Below are positions 1 through 8,202 of a DNA stretch of 42,344 nt, piece by piece. The position numbers were made by a program, and so were the translations under genes. Below the pieces are notes generated by a model that saw only the letters and a list, made by a program, of their open reading frames with translations, ran no database searches and was not told the origin of the DNA. The stretch comes from Chloroflexota bacterium (GTDB taxonomy: Bacteria; Chloroflexota; Limnocylindria; P2-11E): assembly GCA_005889075.1 (NCBI GenBank), contig VBDQ01000072.1:1-42344 (forward strand), given 5' to 3'. How positions within the stretch are numbered: position 1 is the stretch's first letter; every line of letters starts with the position of its first letter.

Positions 1-5
1 CGCCT

Positions 6-1622
6 ATGCGTCGGGTCCGCGTGCTCGTCCTCGTCGTAATCGCATTCGCGAGCCAGCCGAGCTTGGCCGCCACGCTCGAGGGCACATGGACCCTGGGGCT
101 GAAGCCGTTTGATCTAGTCATCGATCCAACCGATGGTCGTGTCTTTGTGTCCAACAACGCGGAGACGGATCCGGATGGGCGCGGACGCATTTCAGTCATC
201 GATCCTGCGAGCGGACGCGTGTCGACGCTGACGACCAGCCTCACATCCAACATGCTGGCGATCGACCCGGCGGCTCGTCGACTCTACTCGTCGAACTCGA
301 CTCCCGATGCAAGCAAGAGATCGTTTGACGTCTTTGACTTGACGGCCATGACCTTGCTCACCTCACTGCCAACAGGCGGATTGGGTGTCGCGCTGGACCC
401 AACATCCAACCGCGCCTTTGTCGCCGGAGGTCAATACCTTGCGGCGATCGATCTGGCCTCGAACACGATTACCACTCGGCAAGCCCCAACGTCCCAGTCA
501 TGGTTCGGAGTGGTCCTAGATGTGTCTCTTCATCACATCTATTTGACCAACACGGATGCGGGCCGTCCCTTACTGGTGGTTCTCGATGATCGCGACCTTT
601 CGCTTGTTGCTGAAGTTCCTTTAACGCTCCGTCCCCGTTTCGGGCTCGCCGTTGATCCGCGAAACCACCTGGTGTATGTCGCCGGCGAAGACCCTTTCGG
701 TTCTCCGTTTGATGCGTCCGCATTCTTCGTTGTCGATCCGACGACGCTCACGGTCGTTCACACGACTTCGACGCCTGGTTTCCCACTATCCATTTCGCTT
801 GCGCCGACGGGCCAAATCTACGTGACCTCGACGGATGCCTCGGGGTGCGGCTGCCACGTCTATGAAATCGATGGCTCGACCTTTTCGATCACGCAGAGAA
901 TTCCGGTGCCTTTCCTAGTCCAAATGGGCGCCATCCACCCCGACGGCCGTCTCTACGCCACAGCTTGGAACAGCAGCGCGAATTCGCCCGGTTACTTGGA
1001 GGCGGTCGCGCTCGGTAACCACGCGCCGGTGATCCAGAGCGTCGCTCTGTCGCCGGCGGGTCCGCGTACGAACGACCTCGTACAGGTAAGCGCCGTCGCC
1101 GCGGATCCAGACATCCGTCCCCTCGGCACGCCCGATCCGACGGCGTTGAGTTACGAGTGGTCGCGAAACGGCAACGTGATCTCCGGGGCCGTGGGGCCGT
1201 CGCTCGACCTTTCGGCGCCTGGAGCCGGCAACCGTGGCGACACGATCTCGGTCCGCGTGACGGCGAGCGATGGCCAGCTCAGCTCTACGGCGAACGCATC
1301 AGTCGTCGTGGCAAACACTGCCCCCAGCGTCACTGTGTCGTTAAGCGAGTCGACGCCGAAGACAAACGCGGTCCTGACCGCGACCGCGATCGGCTCCGAC
1401 GACGACCGGGACACGCTGACCTTTACCTACACGTGGCGCGTGAACAGCGTCGCAAAGAGAACGGCAAGCGGGTCGTCGGTGACCGACAGCTTCGATCTAG
1501 GCGTGAAGGGCAATGGCGACAATGGCGACACCATCACCGTGACCGTCTCTGCGAGCGACGACTTGTCAAGCTCGGCTCTCGCAAGCGCGACGGCCTCTGT
1601 GGCTCCTGGTGGCAAGCACTAA
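6..1622 (+). CDS. Secreted beta-propeller protein with two C-terminal Ig/PKD-like domains
   Basis: 538 residues. The N-terminus is a clear Sec signal peptide (RRVRVLVLVVIAFASQPSLA, cut near residue 21), so the protein is exported. Residues about 25-335 contain repeated blades of the YncE/NHL type, with recurring IDP, VDP and LDP turns such as DLVIDPTDGRVFVSN and GLAVDPRNHLVYVAG. Two beta-sandwich segments follow (about 340-435 and 438-535), each opening with APxxxxVxLS and ending in a DxxSSSAxASVxV strand, which resembles PKD or Ig-like modules of surface proteins. No enzymatic motif is visible. A role in binding or adhesion at the cell surface is inference. Only five bases precede the ATG, so its ribosome site is not visible, but the signal peptide fixes the start. 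The propeller half looks less GC-biased in third codon positions than the rest of the window. Confidence 0.85.
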   Translation: MRRVRVLVLVVIAFASQPSLAATLEGTWTLGLKPFDLVIDPTDGRVFVSNNAETDPDGRGRISVIDPASGRVSTLTTSLTSNMLAIDPAARRLYSSNSTPDASKRSFDVFDLTAMTLLTSLPTGGLGVALDPTSNRAFVAGGQYLAAIDLASNTITTRQAPTSQSWFGVVLDVSLHHIYLTNTDAGRPLLVVLDDRDLSLVAEVPLTLRPRFGLAVDPRNHLVYVAGEDPFGSPFDASAFFVVDPTTLTVVHTTSTPGFPLSISLAPTGQIYVTSTDASGCGCHVYEIDGSTFSITQRIPVPFLVQMGAIHPDGRLYATAWNSSANSPGYLEAVALGNHAPVIQSVALSPAGPRTNDLVQVSAVAADPDIRPLGTPDPTALSYEWSRNGNVISGAVGPSLDLSAPGAGNRGDTISVRVTASDGQLSSTANASVVVANTAPSVTVSLSESTPKTNAVLTATAIGSDDDRDTLTFTYTWRVNSVAKRTASGSSVTDSFDLGVKGNGDNGDTITVTVSASDDLSSSALASATASVAPGGKH

Positions 1623-1638
1623 GAGCGAGGGCCATGCA

Positions 1639-2001
1639 TTGAGCCGGCGGTCGTTACTTTTCTTACTGATGGGCCTGGTTGTCGCCTGCGTCCGCGTGCA
1701 ATCAGGGTTCAGCCTCGGACCTGGGAATGCCGGGGCACGAAGAATGTTCAGGTCGGAAGCGAGCTGCGGCTTGCGCTTCCGGCCGAGCTCGATTGGAACA
1801 TCGAGTCCACGAATACCTCGGCGCTCCTGTTGAAGAGCGCAGCGCTTGGATCCATCGGGGGCTCGAACCTTCGGATTTGGTTGTTCGACGTCAAGTCCGC
1901 CGGACAATTTGTCGCGCGACCGGTCAACCGACGTGCTTGAAGAGCACGCCGCCCTCGCATTGCCGGACGCTCAGTACGAATTCACCATCTTGGCGCGGTA
2001 G
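1639..2001 (+). pseudogene. Small lipoprotein gene broken by two compensating frameshifts
   Basis: A TTG at 1639, preceded by a GAGCGAGGG ribosome site, opens RRSLLFLLMGLVVAC, a lipoprotein signal with lipobox VVAC. This frame soon degrades into random-looking sequence. From about 1720 to 1925 the protein-like reading lies in another frame and includes ELRLALPAELDWNIEST and LRIWLFDVKSAGQFVARPV. After about 1925 the sense returns to the first frame (DVLEEHAALALPDAQYEFTI) and ends at TAG 1999-2001. The reconstructed product is about 120 residues. It may be a decayed gene, or an intact gene with two sequencing or assembly indels. The family is not recognised. It lies 16 nt behind the propeller gene and shares its less GC-biased composition. 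Confidence 0.55.
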
Positions 2002-2024
2002 CCGCTTCCAGAAGCGGGCTCAGA

Positions 2025-2030
2025 TAGTCT
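2025..2030 (+). promoter_or_regulatory. Probable -10 element of dnaE2 (TAGTCT)
   Basis: TAGTCT lies just upstream of, and shares three bases with, the LexA-type palindrome at 2028-2047. The same hexamer precedes larA (13113-13118) and trxB (40666-40671). A repressor on the palindrome would cover the -10 and the start of transcription. No convincing -35 is seen. Confidence 0.45.
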
Positions 2031-2047
2031 AGAACATACGTTCTAGA
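2028..2047 (+). promoter_or_regulatory. LexA (SOS) operator, GAAC-N4-GTTC type
   Basis: The arms TCTAGAAC and GTTCTAGA are perfect 8-base inverted repeats around the spacer ATAC. The core GAAC-N4-GTTC (2032-2043) is the LexA box of Firmicutes and Actinobacteria. It sits 34 bases before the ATG of the error-prone polymerase gene, a classical SOS target. That LexA represses this gene is inference from site and neighbour. Confidence 0.75.
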
Positions 2048-2080
2048 ACGCTCTCGCCCAGGGAGCGGTGGGGAGCCCGG

Positions 2081-5000
2081 ATGGCCGGCTGGGTCGACTT
2101 ACACGTTCACAGCAACTACAGCTTCCTCGATGGCGCGTCGCACGTCGACGACCTCGTCGACGCGGCGGTCGAGCAGGGCATGGATGCGCTCGCCCTCACC
2201 GACACGAATGGGCTGTACGGGGCGGTGCGCTTCGCGAACGCGGCGAAGGAGCGGGGGATCCGCCCGATCTTCGGCACCGAGCTCCAGCTTCTCGACGCGG
2301 GGCATCTCGTGCTCATCGCACGCGACCGCCAGGGTTGGACGAGCCTCACCCGCACCATCTCTGCGGCGCAGCTCGCCGGCGAGAAGACGAAGCCGAAGGG
2401 CACCTTCAGCCTTCTCGCCGAGAACGCCGCCGGCCTCTACGCGCTCACTGGCTGCGCGCACGGCGCCGTGCCCAAGGCCGCGCGGGCCGGCGATCTCGCC
2501 GGCGCTCGCGAGCTGCTGGCGCGGCTCGCCTCGGTCTTCGGCGATCGGCTCTTCGTCGAGCTCTCGGACCATCTCGATCCCGACGATCCTGCGCTCTGCG
2601 ACGAGCTCGCGGCGCTCGCGGGCGAGACGGGGCTGGGGTGCGTCGTCACCAACAACGTCCACTACGCGCGTCCCGAGGGGCGGCGATTGCATGACGTGCT
2701 CCGCTGCATCGACCTCGGGGTCACGCTCGACGAAGCCGGGAATCGCCTCAAGCCCAACGGCGAGTACTGGCTCAAGGGCGAGCCGCTCCTGCGGCAGCGC
2801 CTCGCGCGGTTCGACGAAGCATTTCGCAACGCTCGCGCGATCGCCGACTCCTGCATCCTCGATCTGCTCTACGACACGAACATGCCGCGGGCTGAAGCCT
2901 CGTTCGTCGGCAAGGACCGCCTGCCGGGCTTCCCGGTGCCCGCGGGCGAGACGCCGTTCTCCTTCCTCTACGCGCTCTGCCACGAGGGCGCGAAGGTGAA
3001 GTACCCGCGCATCGACCGTGACGTCGCGAAGCAGCTCGCGCACGAGCTCGACGTCATCGACCGCTGCGGGCTCGCGGAGTTCTTCCTCATCAACTGGGAC
3101 ATCGTCCGCTTCTGCAAGGAGCACCACATCCCCGCGCAGGGCAGGGGATCCGCGGCCGATTCGATCGTCGCGTACGTGCTCGACATCACCAAGGTCGATC
3201 CGATCCAGCACGATCTCCTCTTCGAGCGCTTCCTCACCGAAGACAGCCGCACCATGCCCGACATCGACCTCGACATCGCGACGAACGATCGCGAGGAGGT
3301 GATCCAGTACGTCTACCAGAAGTACGGCGAGCGCTACGCGGCGATGGTGTGCAACGTCGTCACCTACCGCGCGCGATCGGCGTCACGTGAGGTGGCGAAG
3401 GCGCTCGGCTTCCGCGACGAAACGATCGACCGGATGGCGAAATCGATCGATCAATACCACGTCGACCCGTCGATCTATCCGAGCGCGGCGCAGCATCCCG
3501 CATACAAACATTCGAACCGCGAGGCCGAGCACGGCTGGGAGGAGCCGCGGCAGCTGGCCGACACCCTCACCGATCTTCTCGATATCTTTGACGAGAAGGA
3601 GCGCGCGCGGTTCCCGCTCTTCCGCGAGCTGACGCTCGCGATCGCGGACTTCCCGCGGCATCTCTCGATCCACAACGGCGGGATGCTCATCACCGCGCTG
3701 CCGCTCGTCGACACGGTGCCGATCGAGCGCGCGACGATGCCCAACCGCAACGTCGTGCAGCTCGACAAGCGCGACGTCGAGGACCTCGGCCTGGTGAAGA
3801 TGGACCTCCTCGGCCTGCGGACCTTGTCGCTCGTAAAGGACGCGGTCGCGGACATCCACGCGCGGCACGGGGAGCTCTTGGAGCTCGGCACGCTGCCGCT
3901 CGACGATCCCGCGGTCTACGACCTCATCTGCGAGGTCGACACGATCGGCCTCTTCCAGGTCGAGTCACGCGCTCAGGCACAGGCGCTGCCGCGCGTCCGG
4001 CCGCGCTGCTTTGCCGACATCGTCGTCGAGGTCGCGATCATCCGGCCGGGCCCGCTGCAGGGGAACGCGGTGAACCCGTACATCCGTCGGCGTCAGGGCA
4101 AGGAGCCGGTGACGTACGCACACCCGCTCTGCGAGCCAGTGCTCAAGGAGACACTCGGCGTGATCCTGTTCCAGGAGCAGATCCTGCGCGTCGCGATGAC
4201 CGTCGCGGGATTCTCGCCCTCGGCCGCGGACATGCTTCGTCGGGCGATGAGCCGCGCGCGATCGAGCGCGGACATGGAGAAGCTCCGCGCGCCGTTCGTC
4301 GACGGCGCCGGTCGCAACGGCGTCGACCAAAAGACCGCGAACGAGATCTTCCATCAGATCGCCGGGTTCGCCGAGTTCGGATTCTGCAAAAGCCACGCGG
4401 CGGCGTTCGCGCTCACCGCGTATCACACCGCCCACCTCAAGCTCTATTACCCGGCCGAGTTCTACGTCGGGCTGCTCAACAACCAACCCATGGGCTTCTA
4501 CTCGCCCGCGGTCATCGCAGGGGACGCCAAGCGCCACGGCGTGGCGATCCTCCCCGTCGACGTCAATCGATCGTTCGCGAAGGCGGCCTGCGAAGAGCAG
4601 TCACCCGACGTGCCGCGAAGATTCGCGGATTCGTCGAAGACCATCGCAGCGAAGCGCATTTGCCGCGTCCACGACGTGCGGATCGGGTTCGAAAAGGTGA
4701 AGGGCCTCGGTGAGGACGAGGGCAAGGCGATCGTCGAGGAGCGCGCGGCGCATGGACCGTACCGATCCTTCGACGAGCTCGCGACCCGCGTCGGGTTGAA
4801 AGAAGAGGCGCTGCGGAATCTCGCGCTCGTCGGGGCATTCGACGCGTTCGGCGAGCCACGACGCGCGCTTCTCTGGCGCGCGCGGGACGCCCACCGGACC
4901 TCGCCTTCATTCAGCCGCCGCGCGCTCGCGCTTCCGACGACCGAGGCGCCGATCCTGCCGCCGCTCGACGAACAGGAACGGACCGCGCTCGATTACCGCA

Positions 5001-5377
5001 TCACCGGCATCCCGACCGGAGCGCAGATCATGACCTTCTACCGCGAGGATCTCGCGCGGCGTGGAGTTCTACGTACCTGCGATCTCTCGAATCGGCGACA
5101 CGGAACGTTCGTGACGGTCGCGGGCGCGGTCGTGGTGAAGCAACACCCTGAGACGGCGAAGGGCCACGTCTTCCTCTCGCTCGAGGATGAGACAGGAATG
5201 GCGAACGTCATCATCCGACCCGCGACCTACCGAAGATACAAGCGCGTGCTGGACGGCGATGCCGCCGTCGTCGTGGGCGGGACGCTGCAGACGGTGGACG
5301 GGGTGATTTCGGTACTCGCCAAGCGGCTCGATGCGCTGAGGCTCTTTGCCAAGATCGCCGCACGGGAGTGGCAGTGA
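2081..5377 (+). CDS. dnaE2: Error-prone DNA polymerase III alpha subunit, DnaE2/ImuC type
   Basis: 1098 residues, the usual size of DnaE2. The PHP domain starts at once (DLHVHSNYSFLDGASHVDDL; the ASH form is typical of DnaE2). The polymerase palm carries the paired aspartates in MPDIDLDI (about 392-399) and the third acidic site in VKMDLLGL (about 573). RPGPLQGNAVNPYIRRRQG and LLNNQPMGFYSPAVIAGDA are DnaE2 signatures. A helix-hairpin-helix region (about 885-925) and a C-terminal OB fold (about 1005-1065) follow. In other bacteria this enzyme carries out SOS mutagenesis, usually with ImuA and ImuB, which are not in the window. The ATG follows a GGGGAG ribosome site, and a perfect LexA box lies upstream. 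Confidence 0.93.
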   Translation: MAGWVDLHVHSNYSFLDGASHVDDLVDAAVEQGMDALALTDTNGLYGAVRFANAAKERGIRPIFGTELQLLDAGHLVLIARDRQGWTSLTRTISAAQLAGEKTKPKGTFSLLAENAAGLYALTGCAHGAVPKAARAGDLAGARELLARLASVFGDRLFVELSDHLDPDDPALCDELAALAGETGLGCVVTNNVHYARPEGRRLHDVLRCIDLGVTLDEAGNRLKPNGEYWLKGEPLLRQRLARFDEAFRNARAIADSCILDLLYDTNMPRAEASFVGKDRLPGFPVPAGETPFSFLYALCHEGAKVKYPRIDRDVAKQLAHELDVIDRCGLAEFFLINWDIVRFCKEHHIPAQGRGSAADSIVAYVLDITKVDPIQHDLLFERFLTEDSRTMPDIDLDIATNDREEVIQYVYQKYGERYAAMVCNVVTYRARSASREVAKALGFRDETIDRMAKSIDQYHVDPSIYPSAAQHPAYKHSNREAEHGWEEPRQLADTLTDLLDIFDEKERARFPLFRELTLAIADFPRHLSIHNGGMLITALPLVDTVPIERATMPNRNVVQLDKRDVEDLGLVKMDLLGLRTLSLVKDAVADIHARHGELLELGTLPLDDPAVYDLICEVDTIGLFQVESRAQAQALPRVRPRCFADIVVEVAIIRPGPLQGNAVNPYIRRRQGKEPVTYAHPLCEPVLKETLGVILFQEQILRVAMTVAGFSPSAADMLRRAMSRARSSADMEKLRAPFVDGAGRNGVDQKTANEIFHQIAGFAEFGFCKSHAAAFALTAYHTAHLKLYYPAEFYVGLLNNQPMGFYSPAVIAGDAKRHGVAILPVDVNRSFAKAACEEQSPDVPRRFADSSKTIAAKRICRVHDVRIGFEKVKGLGEDEGKAIVEERAAHGPYRSFDELATRVGLKEEALRNLALVGAFDAFGEPRRALLWRARDAHRTSPSFSRRALALPTTEAPILPPLDEQERTALDYRITGIPTGAQIMTFYREDLARRGVLRTCDLSNRRHGTFVTVAGAVVVKQHPETAKGHVFLSLEDETGMANVIIRPATYRRYKRVLDGDAAVVVGGTLQTVDGVISVLAKRLDALRLFAKIAAREWQ

Positions 5378-5411
5378 CGAGCTGAGCGCTGTCGTACCCT
5401 GCCCGATACCC

Positions 5412-5999
5412 GTGGGGTCATCCGACGAGAAGCGGCATGTCGTACTGCCCGACAAGGCGGACGATGTGAGGCTGGTGGAGCGTATTGCGGGCGGCGACGC
5501 CGAAGCACTTGGCGAGCTCTATGACCGCTACGGCCGCACCGCCTTCGGGATGCTCTATCGGATGCTCCCGGGTCCCGAGGCGGCCGAAGAGGTGACGCAG
5601 GATGCGTTTCACTCGATCTGGCGCCAGGCGCGCTCCTACCGGCGCGAACGAGGGTCGGTCCGGACGTGGCTCCTTGCGATCTGCCGCAACGCCGCGATCG
5701 ACTGGCGCCGCACGCGCGGCAAGCGCGTCGAGCGCGAGGTGGCGATCGACGGCGCGGCCGAGCTCCTCTCCGACGCGAAGGTCGACGAGCGCGTGATCGA
5801 CGCGCTTCGCGCCGAGAAGATTCGCAAGGCGGTCGGTGAGCTCCCCGCCGAGCAGCGTGAGGTGCTCGCGCTGGCGTTCTGGGGCGGCTACTCGCAGAGC
5901 GAGATCGCGGCCCGCACGAACACCCCGCTCGGAACGGTGAAGAGCCGGGTACGACTTGGGATGAACAAGCTCCGCGAGCGACTGGCGGACGAGCGATGA
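5412..5999 (+). CDS. ECF RNA polymerase sigma factor
   Basis: 195 residues from GTG 5412. Region 2 is clear (ELYDRYGRTAFGMLYRMLP, then EEVTQDAFHSIWRQA and TWLLAICRNAAIDWRR). Region 4 follows (LPAEQREVLALAFWGGYSQ, EIAARTNTPLGTVKSRVR). There is no membrane segment. The stop overlaps the ATG of the anti-sigma gene (ATGA, 5996-5999), which means coupled translation. The start is uncertain: GTG at 5466 would also leave both sigma regions intact. A TACCCT box at 5395-5400 may be the -10. The pairing resembles the SigK/RskA modules of Actinobacteria, where the factor drives a stress regulon; its targets here are unknown. Confidence 0.9.
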   Translation: MGSSDEKRHVVLPDKADDVRLVERIAGGDAEALGELYDRYGRTAFGMLYRMLPGPEAAEEVTQDAFHSIWRQARSYRRERGSVRTWLLAICRNAAIDWRRTRGKRVEREVAIDGAAELLSDAKVDERVIDALRAEKIRKAVGELPAEQREVLALAFWGGYSQSEIAARTNTPLGTVKSRVRLGMNKLRERLADER

Positions 6000-6736
6000 C
6001 GATGGACCGCCATCCGACCGAGGATCTTCCGGCCTACGCGCTCGGAGCGCTCGAAGAAAGCGAGCGGGAGTCGATCACGACGCACGTCGCGAAGTGCGAG
6101 CAGTGCACGCGTGAGCTCGCCGCGTTCGAGGACGCGCTCTACGAAGCCGCGGCGGTTGGCGCGACAGGGGTAGGGGCCCCTGGGCGCGAAGCGACCGTGA
6201 ATCCGCCGCGCGATCTGCGCACGCGGATCGTGCTGCGACATCGCGGCGCGCGCGTCGTCGGCGGGGTCGGTTGGCCCGAGCGCCTCCGCGCGTTTTTCCT
6301 GCGGCCCGTTCCACTCTTCGTTCCCGCAGTGCTCGCTGTGCTCGTCCTGATCGCCTTCGCGGTCGTCGGCACGTCGCGTCAACAGACCGACGCGTACGCG
6401 AACGCGCTCGCCGGTGTCGCCGATGGGCGCGTGGTCGCGCTTGCGCCACAGGAGGGAAATCCAGACGCGCGCGCGGCGATCGTGATTCCCGCGCGCGGTC
6501 AGCCGTATCTCGTCGTCCGCTTGCCGGCACCCCCATCGGGCAAGGCCTGGGAAGCATGGGTGCTCAAGCCCGGCCCGGTCGCCGTTCCCGCGGGCACGAG
6601 CCAGGACGGTGGCGTGTTCACGCTCGTGCTCACCTCACCGTTGGGCGCCGGCAACGGCATCGCGATCACACTCGAGCCGATCGCGGGATCGGCGCAGCCG
6701 ACGACGCGACCGGTGCTGGCAGTCGACAGAACTTAA
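5996..6736 (+). CDS. RskA-like membrane anti-sigma factor
   Basis: 246 residues. The N-terminal cytoplasmic part has the zinc-binding anti-sigma signature HVAKCEQC (about residues 30-37). One membrane helix spans about 105-126 (PLFVPAVLAVLVLIAFAVVG). The outer domain carries the RskA pattern: LPAPPSGKAWEAWVLKPG, then G-VFTLVL, then AITLEPIAGSAQPTT. It should hold the upstream sigma factor inactive at the membrane until regulated proteolysis. The overlap with the sigma gene supports the pair. An alternative ATG lies six bases downstream, at 6002. Confidence 0.88.
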   Translation: MTMDRHPTEDLPAYALGALEESERESITTHVAKCEQCTRELAAFEDALYEAAAVGATGVGAPGREATVNPPRDLRTRIVLRHRGARVVGGVGWPERLRAFFLRPVPLFVPAVLAVLVLIAFAVVGTSRQQTDAYANALAGVADGRVVALAPQEGNPDARAAIVIPARGQPYLVVRLPAPPSGKAWEAWVLKPGPVAVPAGTSQDGGVFTLVLTSPLGAGNGIAITLEPIAGSAQPTTRPVLAVDRT

Positions 6737-6906
6737 CCTCATCATCGAGGTCGGAGCGGAATGCGACGCCTTTGACCGGCAGTCGATACCGCGGGCGGCT
6801 TGTTGCAGCATTGGTCCAGCAGCATGCTCCCGCAGGGCCATAAAGCGAGCAAGCAGCTGCCAGCTTGCATGCAGGGGCGGCAACGGCGGACGCAGGAGTG
6901 GGGGAC
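6737..6906. other. Intergenic region before the GGDEF gene
   Basis: 170 bases without a gene. It holds a short inverted repeat (GCAAGC 6849-6854, GCTTGC 6863-6868) and a weak -24/-12-like match (CGG 6792-6794, TTGCA 6803-6807). AGGAG at 6894-6898 serves the GTG at 6907. I found no c-di-GMP riboswitch signature, though a cyclase follows. Confidence 0.4.
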
Positions 6907-8202
6907 GTGGACAACGACATACAGAGACGAGCAGAGGATCTGCTCGACTCCATCTTCAAGGTCGCCACAGAGCTGGTGCGCGGTGAGCGCGCGTCGCTCA
7001 TGTTGCGCGAGGACAACTCGAGCGACTTCGTGATCGCGCGCGCCGTCGGGCTCGCCGAGGATGTGCGGCGACAGGTGCGCATCAAGCCGGGAGTCGGTGT
7101 CGCCGGGCTCGTCGCGTCCTCGATGCGATCTCTGCTGGTCCGCGACGCGGCGAGCGCGCCGATCGTGACGGCCGGTGAGGGCTCCTACCGGTCCGAGTCG
7201 TTCGTGAGCGTGCCGATCGTCGTCGACAACGAGCCGCGCGGTGTGCTCAACGTCACCGAGCGAATCGACGGTCGTCCATTCGATCAGGCCGACCTCGAGA
7301 CCCTCGAGCTCCTCGCCGGCCACATCGGCGCGGTCCTCGTGCAACAGGAGCAGGGCGAGGCCCTGCAGCGCCTCGCCGAGACGGATCCGCTGACCTGGCT
7401 CTTCAACCGCCGGCATTTCGATCGGCGCCTCGAGGCGGAGACCAATCGCGCACTTCGCGCGGAGCATCTGCTCGCCCTGCTGATGATCGACGTCGACCGC
7501 TTCAAGCACTACAACGACCACTACGGTCATCGCGTCGGGGACCTCGTCCTCAAGGCCGTCGCGTCGGCGCTGAAGCAGGCTGTGCGCCTCTACGACGTGC
7601 CGACGCGATACGGTGGCGACGAGTTCGCGGTCATCCTTCCCGATGCCGATACCGAGGCGGCGACGAGGGTCGCGCGCCGGATCCTCGAGAAGACCGAGTT
7701 GGCCTCGCTGCCGGTCGAGCTGCTCGCGGAGCACGAGCATCTCGGACTGTCCATCGGCGTAGCGACCTTCCCGCGGCCGGCGGGCGACGCGAATGGCCTG
7801 GTCGAGGCTGCGGACGCGGCGATGTACCGCGCGAAGCAGTCCGGCGGCGGGATCCGCGTCTGGGAGCATTCGCTCGGCGACGGACCGCGCGGCGCGATGC
7901 GCTCGCGCACGATGAACCTGCCGCCCGCGCCGTACCTTGCCGATCCTTCGCGTCTTGCCACGAGCGAGCTGCAGCAGCTCGTCCCGAACGGGCTTGCGTC
8001 CGAGTTCAACGCGCTCGTCGTTGGACGCGACGGGCAGGTCCTGACCGTGGCGCTGCCGCAGCCGAACCCGTCAGCGGTCGACGCGATCTCTAAGGCGACC
8101 GGCTTCGCCGTCTATCCCGTGTTCAGCAACTCGGCGGACCTCGAGGCGACGCGCCGGCGGCTCGCGGTCCCGGTCGAAAGCAAGACCGAGCAGCTCGGCT
8201 AG
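6907..8202 (+). CDS. GAF-GGDEF diguanylate cyclase with GspE_N/MshEN-like C-terminal domain
   Basis: 431 residues from GTG 6907, chosen because AGGAG lies eight bases before it; TTG 6865 and GTG 6898 are weaker. Residues about 5-150 form a GAF sensor (VRIKPGVGVAGLVASS, SFVSVPIVVDNEPRGVLNV). Residues about 155-315 are a GGDEF domain with the intact active site RYGGDEF and, five residues before GGDEF, the product-inhibition I-site RLYD. The last 80 residues (LVPNGLASEFNALVV, QVLTVALPQPNP, ATGFAVYPVF) match the C-terminal half of the GspE_N fold. The c-di-GMP-binding LGxxL half of MshEN is not evident. There are no membrane segments, so this is a soluble cyclase. Its stop abuts the stop of the converging response-regulator gene. 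Confidence 0.9.
   Translation: MDNDIQRRAEDLLDSIFKVATELVRGERASLMLREDNSSDFVIARAVGLAEDVRRQVRIKPGVGVAGLVASSMRSLLVRDAASAPIVTAGEGSYRSESFVSVPIVVDNEPRGVLNVTERIDGRPFDQADLETLELLAGHIGAVLVQQEQGEALQRLAETDPLTWLFNRRHFDRRLEAETNRALRAEHLLALLMIDVDRFKHYNDHYGHRVGDLVLKAVASALKQAVRLYDVPTRYGGDEFAVILPDADTEAATRVARRILEKTELASLPVELLAEHEHLGLSIGVATFPRPAGDANGLVEAADAAMYRAKQSGGGIRVWEHSLGDGPRGAMRSRTMNLPPAPYLADPSRLATSELQQLVPNGLASEFNALVVGRDGQVLTVALPQPNPSAVDAISKATGFAVYPVFSNSADLEATRRRLAVPVESKTEQLG

Noticed and set aside
2099-3211. Minus-strand open frame of 370 codons opposite dnaE2
   Set aside because: Antisense artefact of a GC-rich gene; no start context and no family resemblance.
6792-6807. Third sigma-54-like site before the cyclase gene
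   Set aside because: TTGCA and GG positions fit, but the TGGCA part does not match; too weak to list with the twin sites.
6737-6906. Possible c-di-GMP riboswitch before the GGDEF gene
   Set aside because: The inverted repeat is short and the conserved GEMM core and tetraloop receptor are not present.
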